Shown here: positions 1 through 7,260 of the stretch, piece after piece
Position numbering within the stretch: position 1 is the first letter of the stretch
Layout of the letters: every line of letters begins with the position of its first letter
From: Curtobacterium sp. Leaf261
GTDB lineage: Bacteria > Actinomycetota > Actinomycetes > Actinomycetales > Microbacteriaceae
NCBI RefSeq assembly: GCF_001422205.1
Contig: NZ_LMMJ01000014.1
Span: 31,152-95,151 of the forward strand
Length of the DNA: 64,000 nucleotides
Direction: 5' to 3'
Position numbers and translations under genes: made by a program
The notes under the pieces: generated by a model
Database searches by the model: none
Told to the model about the DNA's origin: nothing
The model's input: only the letters and a program-made list of their open reading frames with translations

Positions 1-13
1 GCTCTTCCGATCT
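1..13. other. Illumina adapter remnant at contig end
   Basis: The first 13 bases, gctcttccgatct, are identical to the 3' end of the standard Illumina TruSeq adapter. Genomic sequence starts at base 14, inside a gene that the adapter cuts off. This marks a contig end with incomplete adapter trimming rather than biological sequence. Confidence 0.9.
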
Positions 14-106
14 GATGCCGATGTTCTGCTTGCCGGGCATGACGAGGCGGGCGATCGCGCCGGCGATGAGGCCGACGATGATGAGGCTGATGATGAGTCC
101 GAGCAT
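14..106 (-). CDS. GlsB/YeaQ/YmgE-type small membrane protein, truncated by contig end
   Basis: Only the first 31 codons are present. They encode a hydrophobic segment rich in Leu, Ile and Gly, then an Arg-Leu-Val-Met-Pro-Gly-Lys turn and Asn-Ile-Gly. That pattern is typical of the N-terminus of the GlsB/YeaQ/YmgE (transglycosylase-associated) family, roughly 80-90 residue proteins with three membrane helices linked to stress responses. An AAGGAG ribosome-binding site at 113-118 supports the ATG at 106. The C-terminal two thirds lie beyond the contig end. The family call is based on this short segment only. Confidence 0.65.
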
Positions 107-257
107 TGTGCACTCCTTCGGGTTCGACCGCGGGTGACGGCCGGTGGGGGACACCGCGAGTGCGGCAGCCCCCTACCCAACCTGGTGACGCCTGTGTAAG
201 TGCCTGTCATCGGGGTACAGCGGCGCTCCGGGCTGGGTGGCCGAGCGGAGCGGCGGG

Positions 258-1691
258 TCACCAGGTGATGCGCTGGAACTCGGCCAGCAGACGCGCACCA
301 CGTTCCGGGTGCACCTGCTCGAACCAGCCGACGCGCCCCCGCAGGTGCGCGCGGAAGTCCGGGACCCCGACGCGGTCCTGCCCGTCGGGTCCGTGCTCGG
401 CGCAGTTGTGCAGGATCGCCTTGAGCCGGTCGAACTCCGCGCGGCCGACGCTCGGACGCTCGTTCACGACGATGCCTGTGACCGACTGCCGGACCCCTCG
501 CCGACGGACCCGTGTCTTGCTCGCGTTGAGGATGTGCCCCTCGTCCGTCACGATCCGTCCGACGCCGCGGACGAAGGCGTCGACGCGTGCCGCGAACCGG
601 TCGTCCCCGCTGAACGCCAGGTCGTCCGCGTACCGGGTGTAGGTCGCGTCGGCGGAGGCGGCCCAGCCTGCGAGACGCGTGTCGAGCCTCCAGACCGACG
701 CGTTCGCTAGCGTCGGCGACGTCGGCGCGCCCTGCGGGAGGTGCGGGGTCGCGAGCGCGCGTCGGAGCGCCGCGCGGTCCTCGGGAGTGCCGCCCGGCGG
801 CATCGCGGCGATCACCCGCGGCGGCACGACATGGATGCAGAGACCGGTCAGGGTGTGCGCGACCGGCTCCGGCAGGCCGCCGCGACGGAGCAGCCCGTAG
901 ACCATCGGCGCGGACACGGCGGCGAAGAAGTGCGCGAGGTCGAGGGTCACCACCGCCTGGCGTCCGGTGTGCTGGGCCGCGCCCGAGACCGCGCTCCGCC
1001 CTGGCACGAACCCGTGCGCTGCGTCGTGGACCGGCAGGAACGTCAGGATCTCGTCGAGCGCGGTCCGCTGGACGGCACGGAGCCGAGGCTTCGGCACTTC
1101 GAGGAGGCGCGGTACCCGACCCGGTCGTGCGCGCCAGACGTACCCGTGGTGCTGGAGGACCGCGTCGTGGGTGCGGCGGTTCCACTGCTTCGTGTCGGCG
1201 AACCACTCGAGGCGGCCGATCGTCAGGTCGAGCAGCCGGGCGAGGTCCGCCACCGTGTCGATGCGTGGCACGTGCCCGGTGTTCGGTGGAGCCTCGGTCG
1301 GCGTGGCGCGACGGCTGGCGACCGTGATCGGCGCCCGTTCGGCGCTCCTCCGGACCGCCTCGGCGAACCCGTCGACGGACTGGAGGAACGCGGCGAGTTC
1401 CCGAGGGGCGTCGCGCGGTGCGCGCGGGTACCCCCGGAGCGCGGCGAGGACGGTCATCGGGACGAACCGGCGGTGCGGCCCGACGGCGGCGGTGCCGGCG
1501 GCGAGGAGCGCGTCGACCGCCCAGTCCTCGGCGGCGAGGAAGGCGTCGGCGAGGACCGTCGCGATCTCGGCCGTGCGGGCAGACGCGACAGCCGTCCTGC
1601 GGGTCGTCGTCGCGTCCGTCGTCCTGGCGATCGTGACGTCCGCCGTCCGCGCGAACGGGTGCGCTCCGTCCACGCCCGTCGGTTCCGCCAC
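258..1691 (-). CDS. Retron-like reverse transcriptase
   Basis: The 477-residue protein has the ordered reverse transcriptase blocks. HGFVPGRS is near residues 226-233 and LDLAHFF near 249-255. LPQGAPTSP is near 317-325, and the catalytic YADD near 354-357. It also has the VTG motif near 404 (SVTGIVVN) that is characteristic of retron enzymes. The retron NAxxH motif appears in altered form as GAAQH near residue 239. About 150 residues precede the polymerase blocks, so it is longer than classical retron enzymes (about 300-350 residues). The start is GTG with no clear ribosome-binding site, so the true start may be further in. It is divergent from a kinase-fold gene. No msr-msd RNA could be confirmed. 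A group II-like or other non-retron bacterial RT is the alternative. Confidence 0.8.
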   Translation of the reverse strand: MAEPTGVDGAHPFARTADVTIARTTDATTTRRTAVASARTAEIATVLADAFLAAEDWAVDALLAAGTAAVGPHRRFVPMTVLAALRGYPRAPRDAPRELAAFLQSVDGFAEAVRRSAERAPITVASRRATPTEAPPNTGHVPRIDTVADLARLLDLTIGRLEWFADTKQWNRRTHDAVLQHHGYVWRARPGRVPRLLEVPKPRLRAVQRTALDEILTFLPVHDAAHGFVPGRSAVSGAAQHTGRQAVVTLDLAHFFAAVSAPMVYGLLRRGGLPEPVAHTLTGLCIHVVPPRVIAAMPPGGTPEDRAALRRALATPHLPQGAPTSPTLANASVWRLDTRLAGWAASADATYTRYADDLAFSGDDRFAARVDAFVRGVGRIVTDEGHILNASKTRVRRRGVRQSVTGIVVNERPSVGRAEFDRLKAILHNCAEHGPDGQDRVGVPDFRAHLRGRVGWFEQVHPERGARLLAEFQRITW

Positions 1692-1723
1692 GGGATCAGG
1701 CTAGTTCGCGGGCATGCGTCGCA

Positions 1724-1766
1724 GCCAGGGCTGGCCGTTCGGATCATCGACCTCGATCCGTCGATG
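1724..1766. other. Two hairpins between reverse transcriptase and divergent kinase-like gene
   Basis: The 122-bp divergent intergenic region holds two stem-loops. One is GCCAG/CTGGC with a 2-nt loop at 1724-1735. The other is CATCGAC/GTCGATG with an 8-nt loop at 1745-1766. They lie just upstream of the reverse transcriptase on its own strand, where a retron msr would be. The space is short for a full msr-msd, and chance palindromes are common at this GC content, so their role is unproven. Confidence 0.3.
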
Positions 1767-1813
1767 CAGTCGCGCGAGGCGGTGCGGCCGGGACGTGCTC
1801 GTATGCTCGGGCG

Positions 1814-2506
1814 ATGGTCGACGACGAGCTCTCAGTCCCGCGGTCGGTGCCACCGTCGGCGGACCACCGCGACGTCGGGGCGCTCCTCCGCGCGGCTGGC
1901 TGGGAGTCGTGCGGCGTCGGGGACTGGGCGATCGCGCTGCGCTCCCCGTCCGGGCGGCATGCTGCCCGGATCAGTCCGTTCGACCCGGCGGCGCCGTACA
2001 CGGCAGAGCTCTACCGCCGCGCGGCCTCGACCGGACAGGTGCCGCGGCTCGACCTGCACGTCGGACTGGAGGGCGGCGCGGAGCTCACGGTGATGGAGTT
2101 CCTCGAGCCGGTGGCGCAGGGGGAGGCTGTTGCCATGCACCGCGCGATCGAGTCGCGCGAACTGGTCGTTGCCCGGCTCGTCGAGCACATCGACGACGTG
2201 CACGCGCTCGGCGCCCGAGAGCTGCCGTGGTGGGGGCCGGTGGACGACAACCCTGCGAACGTGATGCGCGCCGCGGACGGCAGGGTGGTCGTGACGGACC
2301 TCTTCTACGCCGACGGCCCGGGCCTCTTCGCGACGGTGCTGTCCGATCCCGATCGCGTCGCCCGCGCGATCCCGCCGGCTGCACGTCGGTTCATGTTCGA
2401 GCTGCCGCTCTCGAGCAGCGGGGGGTGGGACGCCGACGCGCTGCAGGCGATGCGCGGGGGTCTTGCGGCGGCCGACGCGGCACTCGGCCTCGAGGGTCGC
2501 GGCTGA
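1814..2506 (+). CDS. Kinase-fold (APH-like) hypothetical protein
   Basis: This 230-residue protein has a compact protein-kinase/aminoglycoside-phosphotransferase-like core. VDDNPANVM near residues 142-150 resembles the catalytic loop (HGDLHPGN in the family, here with the His and first Asp changed), and VVVTDLFYADG near 156-166 resembles the Asp-containing metal-binding motif. An N-terminal ATP-lobe pattern (RHAARISPF) precedes them. The phosphate acceptor is unknown. The gene is divergent from the reverse transcriptase and could be functionally linked to it, but that is inference from position. The altered catalytic loop could also mean a pseudokinase. Confidence 0.55.
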   Translation: MVDDELSVPRSVPPSADHRDVGALLRAAGWESCGVGDWAIALRSPSGRHAARISPFDPAAPYTAELYRRAASTGQVPRLDLHVGLEGGAELTVMEFLEPVAQGEAVAMHRAIESRELVVARLVEHIDDVHALGARELPWWGPVDDNPANVMRAADGRVVVTDLFYADGPGLFATVLSDPDRVARAIPPAARRFMFELPLSSSGGWDADALQAMRGGLAAADAALGLEGRG

Positions 2507-2571
2507 GCTGCCCGCGGCGAGCCCGAGGGCGAGCGCTTTCGAATTTTTCGCAATCGTGGCAGGGTGTGGGG

Positions 2572-3081
2572 ATGACATCGCCCGATGCGACCGACACCCG
2601 GACCACCGTGCTCCCGCCGAAGGACCTCGCGGGCATGGCCGAGCTGTCCCGGTTCCTCGAGGACCACACCGAGCCGGCACTGCTCCTCGGACCGGACGGC
2701 CGACAGGTCCCGTTGCCGATGGAGGTCTACGAGATCCTTGAGCATGTCGTGGCGGCGATGTCTGCGAACCAGGCCATAACAGTCGCACCACTCGGGCAAC
2801 AGCTGACGACGCAGACGGCGGCGGACCTCCTGGGGATCAGTCGTCCGACGCTGATCAAGCTGCTCGACCAGCGCGAGCTTCCGTACGATCGTCCGACCGG
2901 CAGCAGGCATCGTCGGATCCGGCTCGCCGACCTCCTCGCGTACCGGGCTCGGCGTGGGTCCGCTGCGGAGGACCGTCTCGCCGCGATGACCATGCAGGCG
3001 GCGGCTGCGGGCCTGTGGGACGTCGACGCTTCCCGGTACGACGATGCGCTGCGTGAGGCTCGTGGCGGGCAGGGACACTGA
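2572..3081 (+). CDS. Excisionase/MerR-like HTH antitoxin
   Basis: The 169-residue protein has a helix-turn-helix of the excisionase/MerR type at about residues 80-125. Its core, TTQTAADLLGISRPTLIKLL, is followed by an Arg/His-rich wing (TGSRHRRIRLADLL). Proteins of this layout are antitoxins paired with PIN-domain toxins, and the N-terminal region fits that group. The gene sits 3 bp upstream of a PIN-domain gene, forming a bicistronic toxin-antitoxin module. The chosen ATG is preceded by GTGTGGGG. An AT-rich stretch (gaatttttcgcaat) just upstream may be its promoter. Such antitoxins usually bind their own promoter. Confidence 0.75.
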   Translation: MTSPDATDTRTTVLPPKDLAGMAELSRFLEDHTEPALLLGPDGRQVPLPMEVYEILEHVVAAMSANQAITVAPLGQQLTTQTAADLLGISRPTLIKLLDQRELPYDRPTGSRHRRIRLADLLAYRARRGSAAEDRLAAMTMQAAAAGLWDVDASRYDDALREARGGQGH

Positions 3082-3084
3082 CGG

Positions 3085-3648
3085 TTGGCACGGTTCGGCG
3101 CCTTCCTCGACGCCTGTGTGCTCGTGCCGGCCATCCAGGTCGACACCCTGCTCAGGCTCGCGGAGGCCGAGTTCTTCCGGCCGTCGTGGACGGCGACCGT
3201 GCTCGGGGAGGTCAATCGGGCATTGCGCGTCGTGCATCCAGAGCTCGAGCCGAGGCTGATCGAGGGTCGGTTGCAGGCCATGCGGCTGACCTTCCCCGAC
3301 GCCGACACGACCGGGTGGGAGTCGCTGGTGCCGGCCCTGCGACTTCCTGACCCGGGCGATCGGCAAGTACTCGCGGGAGCGATCCGCGCCCGCGCCGACG
3401 TGATCGTGACGAACAACCTCACGGACTTCCCGGATTCGACGTTGCGGCCGTTCGGCCTCTCCGCGCTGTCCGCCGACGAGTTCCTGCTGGACCAGCTCGA
3501 TCTCGATCCGTCGGCTGTCATCGACGTCATCCAGAAGCAGGCGGCCGCCACGCGCAACCCAGCGCTCGGTGTGCCGGCCGTCCTCGGCGCACTGACGCGC
3601 GCCGGCGCGGGCGGATTCGCCACCGATGTCGCTCGCAGGATGGTCTGA
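3085..3648 (+). CDS. PIN-domain toxin (VapC-like ribonuclease)
   Basis: The 187-residue protein has the PIN-domain signature. An early FLDACVLVP carries the first acidic residue, followed by a conserved Glu in the TATVLGEVNRAL region. PDPGDRQVLAGAI and VIVTNNLTDFP, near residues 90-117, carry the later Asp residues. PIN toxins are metal-dependent RNases. A C-terminal extension of about 60 residues is typical of the larger PIN toxins paired with excisionase-like antitoxins. The start is TTG, three bases after the antitoxin stop codon, so the two genes are probably translationally coupled. Confidence 0.8.
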   Translation: MARFGAFLDACVLVPAIQVDTLLRLAEAEFFRPSWTATVLGEVNRALRVVHPELEPRLIEGRLQAMRLTFPDADTTGWESLVPALRLPDPGDRQVLAGAIRARADVIVTNNLTDFPDSTLRPFGLSALSADEFLLDQLDLDPSAVIDVIQKQAAATRNPALGVPAVLGALTRAGAGGFATDVARRMV

Positions 3649-3810
3649 CGGCGACCTCCGACCGACTCGTCGTGTGGTTCGGGAGGGACGGTGCGCGGAG
3701 CGCGCCTCTTCTCCTGAGGTGGACGGTCATGGGTGTACTTCGTGCCCCGGGGGAGCCCCGGAGAGGTCGACGCACAGCGTGCGCCGGCCGCCTCGGTCGG
3801 AGGTCGCCGT
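3648..3810. repeat. 18-bp perfect inverted repeat flanking 127 bp (MITE-like or long hairpin)
   Basis: ACGGCGACCTCCGACCGA at 3648-3665 is the exact reverse complement of 3793-3810. The left arm begins at the last base of the PIN toxin stop codon. The 127 bp between the arms has no gene but contains smaller GC-rich palindromes. No flanking direct duplication is seen, so a miniature transposable element is possible but unproven. A long-range stem acting as a terminator is the alternative. Confidence 0.6.
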
Positions 3811-3903
3811 GCGCACACGTTACCGCCGCGAACGGCACGGGACCTAGGCTTGCGCGAGACCTCGGGTGTCGGGACCTCGGGGCGGAGACACACGGGGGTC
3901 AGG

Positions 3904-4677
3904 GTGCTCGGACGCGCTGCGGCTGGGATGGTGCTCGCGCTCGGGGTGGCGCTCGTCGTGACCTCGTGTTCGACGGCGAGCAAGGGGGACGCCGTCGCGG
4001 CCGATCGCGCCGAGGCCCTCGCCGAGCAGATCGGGGCCGATCTCGCACCCCCGGTGATCCGCACGCGCGACGCCGGGTGGCTCGTCGCGACCCACGTCGT
4101 GCGGCGGGACGACCCGGGTGCCGGAGTGCATGTCGACGCGCTCCGGTGGTCGGGGTCGTCCGGGACCGCGCCCGGCGCCCAGATCGACGTGCGGATCCGC
4201 ATCGAGGAACCGAGCCACAGCGCCACGACCATCGGTGAGGCGTCGTACGAGGCCGGTTCCGCGACGAGGTGCTTCCACTACGACGTCGTCGGGTACCAGT
4301 TCCACGACACCCTCGTGCCGAAGGAGATCAGCTGCCCCGCCGTGACGGTGCCGCCGACCCCGACAGCGACCGCGCTCCCGGCGCTGCCCGACGACGCGGA
4401 GGCGCTGGTGGATACGGCACTCACGGCGTCGTCCTCGAGCGGGGACCTCCGGGTGGCTCTACGCGCCGCGTTCCCGCAGTCCTTCGTCACGATCGACACG
4501 ACGAGGACCGACGACGGCGTGCTCGTCGCGGCGGTCGGCGTCCCCGAGGAGCGCGACTGCCTGGTCGCCGTCCGCGGGACCGACGGTGTCGTCCAACGGA
4601 TCTCGTTCGACCCCGTCTGGATCGAGCCGGGGGAGACGGGCTGTGTGACGGCGCTGTACACGAACCCGCCATCCTGA
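3904..4677 (+). CDS. Secreted lipoprotein of unknown function
   Basis: From the GTG at 3904 the protein is 257 residues. It starts with a short positively charged end, a hydrophobic stretch and a lipobox (VVTSC), so it should be lipid-anchored outside the membrane. The body has no motif I recognise. A Thr/Pro-rich linker (VPPTPTATALPALP) separates two halves. Paired Cys residues in each half suggest disulfides. An upstream in-frame ATG at 3733 would add 57 residues without a signal peptide, so it was rejected. It is monocistronic and ends just before a long inverted repeat. Confidence 0.7.
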   Translation: MLGRAAAGMVLALGVALVVTSCSTASKGDAVAADRAEALAEQIGADLAPPVIRTRDAGWLVATHVVRRDDPGAGVHVDALRWSGSSGTAPGAQIDVRIRIEEPSHSATTIGEASYEAGSATRCFHYDVVGYQFHDTLVPKEISCPAVTVPPTPTATALPALPDDAEALVDTALTASSSSGDLRVALRAAFPQSFVTIDTTRTDDGVLVAAVGVPEERDCLVAVRGTDGVVQRISFDPVWIEPGETGCVTALYTNPPS

Positions 4678-4755
4678 CCACCGGCCGCCGCGGGGCGGGG
4701 GCGGGTCGTGCCTCCCGTCCGATCAATGAGTGGATGGCGGGCGTCAGCCGCTCAT

Positions 4756-4810
4756 GAGACGTGCCCATCTGTCGGGTCCGGCGGTCCCAGGCGACAGATG
4801 GGCACGTCTC
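4756..4810. terminator. 19-bp perfect inverted repeat between convergent genes
   Basis: GAGACGTGCCCATCTGTCG at 4756-4774 pairs perfectly with 4792-4810, with a 17-nt loop. It lies between the lipoprotein gene and the convergent glycosidase gene, where a bidirectional terminator is expected. There is no T-tract. It shares CTGTCGGGT with the inverted repeat at 7175-7218. Confidence 0.65.
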
Positions 4811-4823
4811 GACGGCCCGGCGG

Positions 4824-5783
4824 CTACTTGTAGGTCGCCGCCTGGCCGTAGAGCGGCTTGGTGAAGGAGGAGACGTAGGCGCTCTTGTCGCCTCCCGGCA
4901 GGTTGTACGTCATGAAGACGCCGTAGCCGTCCGAGACCGTCCGCTTCGCCAGTGACGCAGCCGTGGTCGAGGAGGTGTTCTGGATGTCGACCGCGGCCGG
5001 CGAGAGGTGCTGCTTCGTCAGGCCCGGGATGCTCGGCGCCTGGTACGAGCCGTAGTACGGGTTCCACGCGTAGTCGATCTTCGAACCGACGGTGGAGCTC
5101 CCGGCGGAGAGGCTGCTGCCGGTCTCGCCGATGTTGTAGAGCGAGATGAGCTTGTTCGGCATGTCCGCACGGAGCGCCGAGACGAGCCATCCGGCGGAGT
5201 TCGCATTCGGCTGCGCGGTACCGTTGTTGCCGTACTCCGCGTACTCGTCGTCGAGGTCGACACCGTCGAGGCCGTACTTCGTCACGGCGTTGCTGACCTG
5301 CGTGGCGAAGTCGGCGGCGGCGGCCTGCGAGGTGAAGTTCGCGAACCCGGCGCCCTGGTGGTTCCCGAGGATCGACAGGGACACCTTGATGCCCTTGGCC
5401 TGCAGCGGACGGATCTGGGTGGCGGCGTCGTCGAGCGTCTTCTGGACGTTGTCGTTGAAGTACAGCTGGGCCTTCGAACCGTCGTAGTTGATGTTGGCAG
5501 CGAAGATGATCGCGACGTCGAAGGCGTTGGCCCCGTTCGCGAGGGTGTACCGGCCGACGTTCGCGAGCTGGTCGTTGTTGACCTCGACGTAGGCGATGCT
5601 CGTCGGGCCGGACTTCGTGGCGGTGGTCGTCGCGGCGGTGCTGGTGCCGGTCGTCGTGTGCGGTGTCGGCGCTGCTGATGCTGACATCGGGGCGAGCGGC
5701 AGGGCGATCGCGGCGACCGCTGCGGCGCAGATGCCGATGAGGCTCGCGCGGGTCTTCGTGGATCGGGTGGCGTTCGTTCTCAT
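4824..5783 (-). CDS. Secreted endo-beta-N-acetylglucosaminidase (GH18, Endo H type)
   Basis: The 319-residue protein has a Sec signal peptide ending at about Ala-Ser-Ala-Ala 35-38. A Thr-rich linker and a GH18 catalytic barrel follow. The GH18 DxxDxDxE motif is at about residues 173-180 (DGVDLDDE), followed by YAEYGNNG. Further blocks (ISLYNIG, DYAWNPYYG, LSPAAVDI, TYNLPGGDKS) closely match what I recall of Streptomyces Endo H. That enzyme cleaves the chitobiose core of high-mannose N-glycans. The start at 5783 was chosen because GAGGAG precedes it and it begins the signal peptide. A LacI-type operator lies about 65 bp upstream. The likely role is release of glycans from host or fungal glycoproteins. 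Confidence 0.92.
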   Translation of the reverse strand: MRTNATRSTKTRASLIGICAAAVAAIALPLAPMSASAAPTPHTTTGTSTAATTTATKSGPTSIAYVEVNNDQLANVGRYTLANGANAFDVAIIFAANINYDGSKAQLYFNDNVQKTLDDAATQIRPLQAKGIKVSLSILGNHQGAGFANFTSQAAAADFATQVSNAVTKYGLDGVDLDDEYAEYGNNGTAQPNANSAGWLVSALRADMPNKLISLYNIGETGSSLSAGSSTVGSKIDYAWNPYYGSYQAPSIPGLTKQHLSPAAVDIQNTSSTTAASLAKRTVSDGYGVFMTYNLPGGDKSAYVSSFTKPLYGQAATYK

Positions 5784-5845
5784 GACACTCCTCGTCGAGT
5801 GGTGAACGCGGTCGGCGGACGTCGATCGCTCCCGCCATGCCACAC

Positions 5846-5863
5846 GACTAAAACGCTTTAGTC
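5846..5863. promoter_or_regulatory. LacI-family-type operator upstream of Endo H gene
   Basis: GACTAAAACGCTTTAGTC is a near-perfect palindrome with the central CG and flanking A/T typical of LacI/GalR-family operators. It stands out as AT-rich in a GC-rich context. It lies 63-80 bp upstream of the glycosidase start and touches the stop codon of the next gene. This suggests sugar-responsive repression. No LacI-family gene is in this window, so the regulator would be encoded elsewhere. Confidence 0.7.
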
Positions 5864-7118
5864 AAGCGATGTGCGTGGGCCGACCGCGCACCGTGTCCGG
5901 CCGCGGGCGCAACGACCCCGACGCCACGAAGGCCGTCGCGAGCAGCAGCGCGACGAGCCACAGCGCGGTGAGCAACCCCGTCCCTTCCGCGATGAACCCG
6001 ATCGCCGGTGGTCCGGCCAGGTTCGCGAAGTACCCGATCGACGCCACGACGCTGACCCGTGCGGCCGGGTTCGTGCCGGACTCCGCGGCGGCGGACATGC
6101 CGAGCGGGAAGCCCATCGAGACCCCGACCGCCCAGAGCAGCACGCCGACGAGGATCAGCCACGGACTCCCGCCGAGGATGAACAGCACCACCCCGACGAC
6201 GCCGAGTGCCGTCGTCGCCCGGGTGGTCCGCACGCGCCCGAACCGGTCCACGAGCGGACCGCCGAGCGCCCTCGCGCCGGTCTCGCCGATCGCGAACGCC
6301 GTGAAGAACAACGCGGCCACGGCGGCGGTCTGGCCGTGGTCCTCCTTGGTCGCGAGCGTCAGCCAGTTGTTCGCCGACCCCTCACCGAGCTCCGCGCCGA
6401 GCATCACGAGGCCGATCATCAGCAACCGCAGGTCCGTCCAGCCGCGGAGCCAGCCCCGCACGCGCTCTCCGACCGAGAGGCCGGGGTCCTGGTCATGGTC
6501 CTCCGATGTGGCGCGCGACCCGAGGGGGATCGCCCGCATCATCGGGAACGCGATGACCGCGATGAGCACGGCCTCGCCGACGAACTGCGCGGCGGGAGCG
6601 ATGCCGATCGCGGCGCACGCGGCACCGATCCCGGAGCCGATCGCGGCACCGGCAGACCACGCGGCGTGCAGCAGCGGCATGAGCGTCCGGCCGAAGCCGC
6701 GCTCGATCGCCGATCCCTCGACGTTGATCATCACGTCGAACGCGCCGACGCCGAACCCGACGACGACGAAGCCGATGCCGACGAGGGGCACGGACCGGAA
6801 CACGTCGACGCCGAGTCCGATGACCGCGATCGCTACGGCGATGAGCAGGAGCACGCCGCCGAGAGCTCGCCGAGCTCCGAGCGCGGTCAGCAGCGGGGTC
6901 GAGGAGAGCAGCCCCGCGACCGAACCGACGGTCACGCCCGCCAGCAGGAGACCGATCTGGCCCGTGTCCAGTCCGAGTTCGGCACGGATGGACGGGAGGC
7001 GCGGCCCCCATGTCGAGAGCGTTACGCCTCCCAGCGCGAAGGCCACGATGATGGCGTTCCGCCACCGCACGAGGGCGTGGCGGTCCTGGCTGGTCGCGGT
7101 GTCGGTCACGGCGGCCAT
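5862..7118 (-). CDS. MFS transporter
   Basis: The protein has 418 residues and about 12 hydrophobic segments, with a charged central loop (about residues 205-225) between two six-helix halves. The motif-A region RFGRVRTTR and the LPSIRAELGLDTGQIG start resemble the Bmr/ProP-like MFS group often annotated as sugar or drug permeases. The substrate is unknown. The start at 7118 was chosen because the hydrophobic part begins soon after, and the longer upstream reading is Arg/Pro-rich shadow sequence. Its 3' end abuts the LacI-type operator of the divergent-side glycosidase promoter. Confidence 0.85.
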   Translation of the reverse strand: MAAVTDTATSQDRHALVRWRNAIIVAFALGGVTLSTWGPRLPSIRAELGLDTGQIGLLLAGVTVGSVAGLLSSTPLLTALGARRALGGVLLLIAVAIAVIGLGVDVFRSVPLVGIGFVVVGFGVGAFDVMINVEGSAIERGFGRTLMPLLHAAWSAGAAIGSGIGAACAAIGIAPAAQFVGEAVLIAVIAFPMMRAIPLGSRATSEDHDQDPGLSVGERVRGWLRGWTDLRLLMIGLVMLGAELGEGSANNWLTLATKEDHGQTAAVAALFFTAFAIGETGARALGGPLVDRFGRVRTTRATTALGVVGVVLFILGGSPWLILVGVLLWAVGVSMGFPLGMSAAAESGTNPAARVSVVASIGYFANLAGPPAIGFIAEGTGLLTALWLVALLLATAFVASGSLRPRPDTVRGRPTHIA

Positions 7119-7134
7119 TCGATCACATCCCGGG

Positions 7135-7158
7135 CCCGGTCCCGGTCCCGGTCCCGTT
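7135..7158. repeat. Short tandem repeat of CCCGGT
   Basis: Three perfect copies of CCCGGT and one variant (CCCGTT) run from 7135 to 7158, just upstream of the MFS transporter start. Copy-number change here would alter spacing in the 5' region rather than a coding frame. Its function is unknown. Confidence 0.6.
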
Positions 7159-7174
7159 CTCGCGGCAGTGAGGA

Positions 7175-7218
7175 GTGCCGAACTGTCGGGTGGATGGCGG
7201 CACCCGACAGTTCGGCAC
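7175..7218. terminator. 17-bp perfect inverted repeat downstream of the epimerase-like gene
   Basis: GTGCCGAACTGTCGGGT at 7175-7191 pairs perfectly with 7202-7218 across a 10-nt loop. It lies 43 bp after the stop of the leftward NAD-dependent reductase gene and before the MFS gene start. It is probably a factor-independent stem-loop terminator lacking a T-tract. Confidence 0.65.
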
Positions 7219-7260
7219 CGCTCGACGCGGCCAGGGCGCCCGGGCCGCCGGGGCCGGAGG

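Noticed and set aside
1692-1813. Complete msr-msd retron RNA upstream of the reverse transcriptase
   Set aside because: The space is short, and no long msd stem or flanking a1/a2 repeats could be identified; only two small hairpins are reported.
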